A DNA stretch of 64,000 nucleotides from JAGREO01 sp020446285 (lineage in GTDB: Bacteria; Pseudomonadota; Alphaproteobacteria; Geminicoccales; Geminicoccaceae), in the NCBI GenBank assembly GCA_041398005.1, contig JAWKVP010000004.1, positions 124,001 through 188,000 on the forward strand, written 5' to 3'. This document shows, one piece after another, positions 55,848-64,000 of this stretch. The notes under the pieces were generated by a model. It was not told the origin of the DNA and ran no database searches. It saw only the letters and a program-made list of their open reading frames with translations. The position numbers and the translations under genes were made by a program. Positions within the stretch are counted from its first letter, which is position 1. Every line of letters starts with the position of its first letter.

Positions 55848-57500
55848 CTATCCGGGACAGGCCGCCACGGGCTCCGGACGCCGCACCGTACCATCCTCGT
55901 TCACCGTGATCTCGCGTTCGGGATAACCGAAGAGATAGCCCTGCCCGAGATTGATGCCGATCCGCGCCAGTTCCCGCGCCTGCTCCTCCGCCTCGATCAT
56001 CTCGGCGATGGTGGTCACGCCGAGGCTTCGGCAGAGATCGGTCATGGCGGTGACGATCGACGCATCGCGCTCGCTGCTCAGCAGATTGCGTACATAGCCG
56101 CCATCCACCTTGACATGATCGACACGCAGCGAGCGGATATAGTGGAAGGCGGACGCGCCCGCGCCGAAATCGTCCAGCCCAACCTTGTTGCCGCGCGCAC
56201 GGATGCGGTCGAGGATCTTTGCCATGCGGTCGAGATCGCGGATCTCCGCCGATTCGGTGATCTCGAACATGATCGAACGGGCCAGCGAGCCGGAGCCGCT
56301 GAGGATCCTCTCGAGCTCCTTGAGGAAACTGTCCTGCTCCAGCGAGCGGGTCGAGAGATTGACGGCGATCTTCGGGCGGCCGCGGCCGGCAGGAAACCGC
56401 GAGATGTATTCGAGGACCTTGCGCACCACGGCGAGATCGAAATCCAGGGTGATGCCGACATCCTCGGCGAAGGTCACCACCTCGAGCGTCATGCCCCAGC
56501 CACGAAAGCGGCTCAGTGCCTCGTGGTGATGCACCTTGCGGGTCGCGAGATCGACGATCGGCTGATAGGCGACGTCGAATTCCAGGCGGTTGACGACATT
56601 GCGGAACTGCGCGATGCGCTCGACCGTCGCCTTGTAGCTCTCCTGCAGCGCCTCGCCGAGCGAGCGGATCTGGACCGACCCCTCCAGCTCGCCGGCGAAC
56701 GACTTGAGCACATGAACGAGCGCCTGCGAGGCCTCGTTTCTCGAGAGCGAGGATTCCGCGAGCCCGACCACCTGGGTCTTGAACTTCAGGTCGATGTCGG
56801 ACGAGGCGGCGCGCGTCACCTCCTCGAGCTGCTTGCCGAGATCGCCATCACCCCGCTCGCGGACGACGCCGAAGACCCCCTCCTCCAGACGGCCCGCGGA
56901 GGTGCCGTCGATAGACAGGCTGCGCAGGAAACCGCCGAGCGTGCTCAGGACGGATGGAAGCTCGTCGGAGTGAAGCTCCACACCGCCCCCCTCGAGGCCC
57001 TCGATACGGATGAGCGCGAGCTCGCGCTGCATGCCGAGATCGCGCGCGTCGGCGAGATGCCGTTCGGCGAGCTCGATGAAACTCTCGCGTTCGAGCATGC
57101 CCGTCTGCGGATCGTAGACCCGATTCGCGAATCCGCAGCCGGGCGGAAGGCGGCTGATGGCGACCCGCACGAGGCCGTCATCGAGGGCGTTGATCGCACG
57201 CACCATGGTCGGCACCGAACACCCCCGGAGTTGCAGGTGCACCGGCCCCACCAGCTGACGTTCGGGCAGGCGCATCAGCACCCGCCTGCAGGTCTCGCGA
57301 TCGCGTTCCTCGAGAAGGGTCTCGAACGCCTCCCCGACCAGCTCGTCGGTCGCCCTGCCGGTCATGCTGCAGGCCGAACCCGCGGCGAAACCGACCGTTC
57401 CGCCGGCATCGAGCTCGAGGAGCAGGTCCGCCGCCGCGAAAGCGAAACTCAGATATCTGTCACGTTCTGCCTTCAAGAATCTCTTCCACACATCCGGCAA
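55848..57500 (-). CDS. EAL-domain c-di-GMP phosphodiesterase with PAS and degenerate GGDEF
   Basis: A 550-residue protein. A PAS-like sensor covers residues about 18-110, followed by a degenerate GGDEF-like region (residues 125-250, no GGDEF motif). The EAL domain has VAYQPIVDLATRKVHHHEAL, AVNLSTRSLEQDSF, FEITESAEI, GLDDFGAGASAFHYI, HVKVDGGYVRN and the Glu of AEMIEAEEQ, so catalytic residues appear intact. It hydrolyses c-di-GMP, opposing the GGDEF protein at 13.7 kb. The start is TTG 57500. A direct repeat GTAAAC lies 38-54 bp upstream. Confidence 0.9.
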   Translation of the reverse strand: MPDVWKRFLKAERDRYLSFAFAAADLLLELDAGGTVGFAAGSACSMTGRATDELVGEAFETLLEERDRETCRRVLMRLPERQLVGPVHLQLRGCSVPTMVRAINALDDGLVRVAISRLPPGCGFANRVYDPQTGMLERESFIELAERHLADARDLGMQRELALIRIEGLEGGGVELHSDELPSVLSTLGGFLRSLSIDGTSAGRLEEGVFGVVRERGDGDLGKQLEEVTRAASSDIDLKFKTQVVGLAESSLSRNEASQALVHVLKSFAGELEGSVQIRSLGEALQESYKATVERIAQFRNVVNRLEFDVAYQPIVDLATRKVHHHEALSRFRGWGMTLEVVTFAEDVGITLDFDLAVVRKVLEYISRFPAGRGRPKIAVNLSTRSLEQDSFLKELERILSGSGSLARSIMFEITESAEIRDLDRMAKILDRIRARGNKVGLDDFGAGASAFHYIRSLRVDHVKVDGGYVRNLLSSERDASIVTAMTDLCRSLGVTTIAEMIEAEEQARELARIGINLGQGYLFGYPEREITVNEDGTVRRPEPVAACPG

Positions 57501-57682
57501 ACCATTTCAAGCCCGATCACCATCCTAGCGGCCGGCAGTAAACCAAGGGTAAACGGATGCTCTTCGCGTGCCGGGGCCGAACCCGGCGAAGGGTGGCGGT
57601 GTGTGGCCGGCAAGAGTGGTGGCGGGGCCCGGCGGGCGGTGCTAGAAGGTCGCCTCCCAAGCACATTCGAGCAGCGCCGACC

Positions 57683-59266
57683 ATGAATCAGGAGACGATG
57701 ACAGCGAGCAAGGCCTGGCCTTTCGTCGAGGCGACGGCCCTTCTCGGGCGGATCGGGAAGAACCCGCCGGCCAAGGGGTATGTGCTGTTCGAAACGGGTT
57801 ACGGCCCCTCGGGCCTGCCACATATCGGAACCTTCGCCGAAGTATTCCGCACGACCCTGATCCGCCATGCCTTCTCGCTCATGTCGGACCTGCCGACCGA
57901 GCTCTTCGCCTTTTCCGATGACATGGACGGCCTGCGCAAGGTGCCGGACAATGTGCCCAATGCCGCCATGGTCAGCGAATATCTGCAAAAGCCGCTGACA
58001 TCGATCCCCGACCCGTTCGGCACACACGAGAGCTATGGCGCCCACATGAACGCGAGGCTGCGCGCCTTTCTCGATGCGTTCGGTTTCGACTACACCTTCA
58101 AGAGCGCGACGGAATGCTACAGGGCCGGGCTCTTCGACGAGGTGCTGCTGCGCGTGCTCGAGCGGCACGAGGCGATCTGCAATGTCGTCAAGCCGCATCT
58201 CGGCGAGGAACGGCGGGCCACCTACAGCCCCGTGCTGCCGATCTCGCCGCGCACCGGCCGCGTGCTTCAGGTGCCGCTCGAGGAAACGAGACCCGAGAGC
58301 GGCACCGTCGTCTTCCGCGACGAGGATGGCAGCCTGCAGGAAGTGCCTGTCACGGGCGGTTCGTGCAAGCTGCAATGGCGCGCCGACTGGGCGCTGCGAT
58401 GGACCGCGCTCGAGGTGGATTACGAGATGTCGGGCAAGGATCTGATCGATTCGGTCCGCCTCGGCGGCCAGATCTGCCGGATCATGGGCGGCACGCCGCC
58501 GAACAACCTGACCTACGAGCTGTTCCTCGACCAGAACGGCGAGAAGATCTCGAAGTCGCGCGGCAACGGCCTGACCATCGAGGAATGGCTGCATTACGCG
58601 ACGAAGGAGAGCCTGCAACTCTTCCTCTACCAGAGCCCGAAAAAAGCCAAGCGCCTGTATTTCGACGTCATTCCGCGTCAGGTCGATGATTATCAGGCGT
58701 TCATCGATGCCTTTGGGGCACAGGAGGACGACAAGAAGCTCGGCAATCCGGTCTGGCACATCCACGCCGGCGATCCGCCCTCCGTCGACATGCCGGTCAG
58801 CTTTTCCATGCTGCTCAACCTCGCGGCCGTGGTGAATGCCGACGAGCCATCCGTGCTCTGGAGCTTCATCCGGCGCTATGCGCCCGACTGCACGCCCGAC
58901 AACAATCCGGGCATGGCGAAACTGGTCGACGGCGCGATCGCCTACTATCGCGACATGATCGCGCCGAACAAGGTCTATCGCGGACCGGACGAGCGGGAAC
59001 GGGCGGCGCTCGGCGACCTGCGCGGGGTACTTGCGGGCCTTCCGGACGACGCCGATGCGAAGACCATCCAGAACGAGGTCTACGAGATCGGCCGGACGCA
59101 CGGATTCGACAATCTGCGCGACTGGTTCAGGGCGCTCTATGAAATCCTGCTCGGCCAGAGCGAGGGGCCGCGATTCGGCTCGTTCGTCGAAATCTACGGA
59201 AAAGGTGAAACCGTGGCGCTGATCGACACCGTCCTCGAAAAGGGCACACTCGCCCGCGATGGCTAG
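57683..59266 (+). CDS. lysK: Lysyl-tRNA synthetase, class I
   Basis: This 527-residue class I enzyme has GYGPSGLPHIGTFAEVFRTT (HIGH-type), DDMDGLRKVPDN, LQWRADWALRWTALEVDYEM and the KMSKS loop NGEKISKSRGNGLTIEEWL. It charges tRNA-Lys. The class I form is found in archaea and some alphaproteobacteria and replaces the class II LysS. ATG 57683 is the family start. Its 3' end overlaps rsmB by 8 bp. Confidence 0.96.
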   Translation: MNQETMTASKAWPFVEATALLGRIGKNPPAKGYVLFETGYGPSGLPHIGTFAEVFRTTLIRHAFSLMSDLPTELFAFSDDMDGLRKVPDNVPNAAMVSEYLQKPLTSIPDPFGTHESYGAHMNARLRAFLDAFGFDYTFKSATECYRAGLFDEVLLRVLERHEAICNVVKPHLGEERRATYSPVLPISPRTGRVLQVPLEETRPESGTVVFRDEDGSLQEVPVTGGSCKLQWRADWALRWTALEVDYEMSGKDLIDSVRLGGQICRIMGGTPPNNLTYELFLDQNGEKISKSRGNGLTIEEWLHYATKESLQLFLYQSPKKAKRLYFDVIPRQVDDYQAFIDAFGAQEDDKKLGNPVWHIHAGDPPSVDMPVSFSMLLNLAAVVNADEPSVLWSFIRRYAPDCTPDNNPGMAKLVDGAIAYYRDMIAPNKVYRGPDERERAALGDLRGVLAGLPDDADAKTIQNEVYEIGRTHGFDNLRDWFRALYEILLGQSEGPRFGSFVEIYGKGETVALIDTVLEKGTLARDG

Positions 59267-60566
59267 GGCGATGCCGGCGGGATCCGCGCGCAAGGCCGCA
59301 GGTTCGGCGAGGTCGCTCGCACTCGACGTGCTCGACGGCTGCCTCGGGCTGAAACCGCGTGCCGCGGAAAGCCTGTTCGACAACCATCCGGGCCTCGGGC
59401 GGCTGGATGCGCGCGACCGTGCCTTCTCGCGCCTGCTCTATGCGAGCTGCCTTCGCCGCATGAAGGCGCTCGACGCCGCCCTCGCGGCGCATGTGAAGAA
59501 GACACCGAAGAGCCTGACACTTCTCAACATACTGAGACTGGGTGCGGCACAGCTCCTGATCCTGGAAACGCCGCCGCATGCCGCGCTCAAGGAGACGGTC
59601 GACCTCGCCCGCGCGAAGGCACCGCATGGTGCCGGCATGGTCAACGCGGTGCTCCGCAGGCTCGTCGGCAGCAGACTGGCCGATGCGGCGGACGGTATTC
59701 GCGAAACGCCGTCATGGTTGCATGAAAGCTGGGCGCGGGCGTTCGGCGAGCGGGAAGCCGATGGCCTCGAAGCGGCACACGGGGGTGAACCGCCGCTCGA
59801 CATCACCTGCCCCGTCGATCGCGAAGCCTGGGCCGAACGGCTCGGCGGCATCTGCCTCGGCAAGGCAACCATCCGTCTTCGCGACCATGGCGCGATCGGC
59901 GAGCTCGCGGGCTACGGCGAAGGACGATGGTGGGTCCAGGATGTCGCGGCGGCCGCACTCGTTCCGCTGCTCGGCGATGTCGCCGGCCGCCATGTCCTCG
60001 ATATCGGTGCGGCACCGGGCGGCAAGACCGCCCAGCTCTGCGCCGCCGGCGCGCGGGTGACGGCGATCGAAAGCTCGGATGCGAGGGCCGTGCGGCTGCG
60101 GGAGAACATGAAGCGGCTGGGGTTCGCCCCCGAGATCATCGTCGCCGACGCGTGCGAATGGACCGGCGGCGGGGGATTCGATGCGGTCGTGCTCGATGCG
60201 CCCTGCACGGCGACCGGGACGATCCGCAGGCATCCGGACATCCTGCGCGTGCGCAAGCCCTCCGACGCCGTCCGCATGGCCCGCCAGCAAAGACGACTGC
60301 TCGAAGCGGCGATCCGTCAGCTGTCGCCGGACGGCGTGCTGCTCTATGCGGTCTGCTCGCTGCAGCACGAGGAAGGGCCGGGACAGATCGAGCGGCTGGC
60401 GGGCGACGCGAACGGCGTGGAACCCGTGCCGGTCGACGCTACCCGCCTCGGCGGGCTTCCCGCGCATGTGCATGCCGACGGAACGCTTCGAACCTCGCCT
60501 GCCGATCTTGCCGACGAGGGCGGCATGGACGGATTTTTCGCCGCCCTTCTCAAACGCCATGCCTGA
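59259..60566 (+). CDS. rsmB: RsmB-like 16S rRNA (cytosine-5) methyltransferase
   Basis: A 435-residue protein. The N-terminal NusB-like RNA-binding domain (residues about 15-150, SRLLYASCLRRMKALDAAL) precedes the SAM domain: VLDIGAAPGGKTAQLCAAGA, VLDAPCTATGTIRRHPDIL with one catalytic Cys and LYAVCSLQHEEGPGQIERLA with the other. It makes m5C967-type modification in 16S rRNA. It overlaps lysK at its start and runs into purH. Confidence 0.92.
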   Translation: MARAMPAGSARKAAGSARSLALDVLDGCLGLKPRAAESLFDNHPGLGRLDARDRAFSRLLYASCLRRMKALDAALAAHVKKTPKSLTLLNILRLGAAQLLILETPPHAALKETVDLARAKAPHGAGMVNAVLRRLVGSRLADAADGIRETPSWLHESWARAFGEREADGLEAAHGGEPPLDITCPVDREAWAERLGGICLGKATIRLRDHGAIGELAGYGEGRWWVQDVAAAALVPLLGDVAGRHVLDIGAAPGGKTAQLCAAGARVTAIESSDARAVRLRENMKRLGFAPEIIVADACEWTGGGGFDAVVLDAPCTATGTIRRHPDILRVRKPSDAVRMARQQRRLLEAAIRQLSPDGVLLYAVCSLQHEEGPGQIERLAGDANGVEPVPVDATRLGGLPAHVHADGTLRTSPADLADEGGMDGFFAALLKRHA

Positions 60567-60594
60567 CCACAACGATCTTCGGGAAATCGCCACC

Positions 60595-62142
<1,548 letters not shown>

Positions 62143-62434
62143 GGCACCGAAGCGAAGACCGGCAGCCGGATTCGACGATGGAGAAATTCGTCCCGGTTTC
62201 ACCGGCGGTTAACCGGCCCATGCGAGGATGTGCGAAACAAACCTCAATTCGGGTCGAATTCGATATGTTTGCGGCAAAGACGTTCGTCTACTTCGTCGTC
62301 GTTCTCATGGTTGCCGGAATGTTCCTTGAACGATCGGTACCCATGGCGATCTCACCCTGAGCACGGCCTGCCGTTGCGGGCGCCGGCCGTCACCCGGCCA
62401 AAATGCGGCGACGACCGGCCCGGTACAGGTAATG

Positions 62435-62602
62435 CTAGTTCTTGACCTTCTCGCCGGCGTCATTGAGCGTCTCGCCGGCGGCTTCCATGTTGTCGCCGGT
62501 ATCCTTCTTGATACCGTCCCAGGTATCGCCGCATGCTGACAGACCGCCAGCCAAGGCGAGGACGAACAGGAGGGCGAAGCACGTCTTGAGCGGATTGTTC
62601 AT
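62435..62602 (-). CDS. Entericidin-like small lipoprotein
   Basis: A 55-residue protein. A lipoprotein signal (residues 1-24) ends in the lipobox LSAC, followed by GDTWDGIKKDTGDNMEAAGE, the family pattern of entericidin A/B. In E. coli these membrane lipoproteins are toxin/antidote partners; in alphaproteobacteria single copies are common and their role is unclear. No partner gene is adjacent. ATG 62602 gives a normal signal peptide. Confidence 0.8.
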   Translation of the reverse strand: MNNPLKTCFALLFVLALAGGLSACGDTWDGIKKDTGDNMEAAGETLNDAGEKVKN

Positions 62603-62800
62603 GAAACTCATCTCCCCGGACATCATCACCCCGGACAGGGGCATCCGGCACGCTGTTTCGGGAAACCGGAAGAAAAGGCGAATGTCCGCATTGCGTCAAT
62701 CGTGTTATTTACGCATTTTCGGTTGGTGTTTCAAAGGAGACACAAGGACAAGGCCGCCATCCATGCGGCCGGCCGCGCCAGCGAGGGGAGCGAGCGATCC

Positions 62801-63967
62801 ATGACAGCCTGCATCGTCGGATGGCATCACCTGCCGTTCGTCAAGGCATCCGCTAGCGATGTCGAGGAGCTGATCGTCGAGGCGGCAAGCGGTGCGATCG
62901 CGGATGCCGGGATCGCACCGGCCGATGTCGATTCGATCTGGCTCGGCCATTTCAACGGCGGCTTCAGCCCGCAGGATTTCACCGCCTCGCTCGTGCTGCA
63001 GGCCGACCCCGCACTTCGCTTCAAGCCCGCGACCCGCGTCGAGAATGCCTGTGCCACGGGTTCGGCGGCCGTGCATGGCGGGCTTCGCGCGATCCGCGCC
63101 GGCGATGCCCGCATCGTCCTCGTCGTCGGTGTCGAGAAGATGAGCGGCCTGTCCGGGGCGGCCATCGGCGATACCCTGCTCAAGGCATCCTACCTGCGCG
63201 AGGAAAGCGATATCGACGGTGGTTTCGCCGGCGTCTTCGGCCAGATCGCGCAGCGCTACTTCCAGCAGCATGGCGACTGCTCGGACGCGCTCGCCGCCAT
63301 CGCCGCGAAGAACCACGCCAATGGCGTCGCCAATCCCTTCGCCCAGATGCGCAAGGATCTGGGATTCGATTTCTGCCGCAACGAATCCGACCGCAACCCC
63401 TTCGTCGCCGGCCCGCTCAAGCGCACCGACTGTTCGCTCGTCTCCGACGGTGCGGCGGCACTGGTGCTCGCCGATGTCGAGACCGCGCTTTCGATGAAGA
63501 GGGCGGTAGCGTTCCGCGCCGCCGCGCATGTGAGCGACTACCTGCCGATGAGCCGTCGCGACATCCTCGCCTTCGAGGGCTGCCGCGAGGCGTGGGCGCG
63601 CGCGCTCGAACAGGCGCGCATGGATCTCGCCGATCTCGATTTCGTCGAGACGCATGACTGCTTCACCATCGCCGAGCTGCTGGAATACGAAGCCATGGGC
63701 CTCTGCCGTCCCGGCGAGGGTGCCATCGCCGCTACCGAGGGCTGGACCGCGAAGGATGGCAGGCTGCCGGTGAATCCGTCCGGCGGCCTCAAGGCCAAGG
63801 GACACCCCATCGGCGCCACCGGCGTATCCATGCATGTGATGACGGCGATGCAGCTCTGCGGCGATGCCGGCGACATGCAGATCGAGGGTGCGGGCAAGGC
63901 GGGGATCTTCAACATGGGCGGCGCCTGTGTCGCTTCCTATGTGAGCGTGCTCGAACGCCTTCGCTGA
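62801..63967 (+). CDS. Acetyl-CoA acetyltransferase-like thiolase
   Basis: This 388-residue protein has the thiolase N-terminal half with the nucleophile in RVENACATGSAAVHGGL and the C-terminal VETHDCFTIAELLEYEAMGL, NPSGGLKAKGHPIGATGVSM and NMGGACVASYV. The HDCFT motif and overall pattern resemble SCP-x/thiolase II-type enzymes used in degradation of branched or sterol side chains rather than PhaA-type biosynthetic thiolase. ATG 62801 is preferred over in-frame upstream starts. It ends 33 bp before the window edge, where another ATG (63998) just begins. Confidence 0.88.
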   Translation: MTACIVGWHHLPFVKASASDVEELIVEAASGAIADAGIAPADVDSIWLGHFNGGFSPQDFTASLVLQADPALRFKPATRVENACATGSAAVHGGLRAIRAGDARIVLVVGVEKMSGLSGAAIGDTLLKASYLREESDIDGGFAGVFGQIAQRYFQQHGDCSDALAAIAAKNHANGVANPFAQMRKDLGFDFCRNESDRNPFVAGPLKRTDCSLVSDGAAALVLADVETALSMKRAVAFRAAAHVSDYLPMSRRDILAFEGCREAWARALEQARMDLADLDFVETHDCFTIAELLEYEAMGLCRPGEGAIAATEGWTAKDGRLPVNPSGGLKAKGHPIGATGVSMHVMTAMQLCGDAGDMQIEGAGKAGIFNMGGACVASYVSVLERLR

Positions 63968-64000
63968 ACCTGTGCGCTGAACCCGTGCGCTGACCTCATG

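Noticed and set aside
53551..55926. A 791-codon plus-strand frame opposite alaS.
   Set aside because: A shadow of alaS, which is complete with catalytic, editing and DHHA1 domains.
62265..62360. A 31-codon frame encoding a hydrophobic segment (FVYFVVVLMVAGMFLE) after purH.
   Set aside because: It could be a small membrane protein, but there is no ribosome site before the ATG and no recognisable family; composition alone does not support a gene.
63998..64000. A possible start codon at the right edge.
   Set aside because: Only the ATG is inside the window, so nothing can be said about a gene.

Overview
The window is high-GC chromosomal DNA of an alphaproteobacterium. The evidence is the sciP/CtrA-type control around flagellar genes, GapR, a one-cysteine DksA, class I lysyl-tRNA synthetase, and the ethylmalonyl-CoA (EMC) pathway genes ecm, ccr and mcd next to PHB-cycle genes. 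The order cannot be fixed from the sequence alone.

Region by region. 1-7.5 kb: motility genes. A partial sciP and fliK-flgD-flgE lie on the minus strand, then dksA and moeB. A short FlhB-C-terminal-like gene, a small unknown gene, fliO and fliP lie on the plus strand. Two CtrA-type boxes fit cell-cycle control. 7.6-16.4 kb: a TRIC-type channel, an enolase-superfamily enzyme, tRNA-Asn, a sirtuin, a divergent Fe3+-type ABC permease/ATPase pair, and an MFS exporter translationally coupled to a PAS-GGDEF protein. 16.8-24.6 kb: phaA/phaB, an IS200/IS605 remnant, phzF, a DUF1127 gene, a MocR regulator, and an orphan peptide-type binding protein followed by a gene stump. 24.6-30 kb: the EMC cluster, with ecm divergent from ccr-mcd. 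The ccr reading frame continues upstream without a stop into a Cro/YdaS-like helix-turn-helix domain, and a near-perfect palindrome lies between the two operons. This is the most interesting feature of the window.

30-38 kb: gapR, a YkvA-type gene, an inverted-repeat segment, a divergent enolase paralogue overlapping an APH-like kinase gene, and a molybdopterin oxidoreductase whose first 117 bp also occur upstream of a GMC oxidoreductase that has lost its FAD-binding N-terminus. 38-46 kb: a CUT1 sugar ABC transporter with murQ and an amine-oxidase-like flavoprotein, divergent from murA. This suggests cell-wall sugar uptake and recycling. 46.5-51 kb: an amidohydrolase, gspE-gspF and an alkB-like gene. 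51-64 kb: a formylglycine-generating enzyme overlapping a PHA-depolymerase-like gene, alaS, an EAL protein, lysK-rsmB-purH, an entericidin-like lipoprotein and a thiolase.

Functionally, PhaA and PhaB make 3-hydroxybutyryl-CoA for both PHB storage and the EMC route. Ccr, Ecm and Mcd carry carbon from crotonyl-CoA to mesaconyl-CoA. The depolymerase-like protein and the last thiolase may return or degrade stored acyl units. All calls come from reading the sequence; no database search was run.
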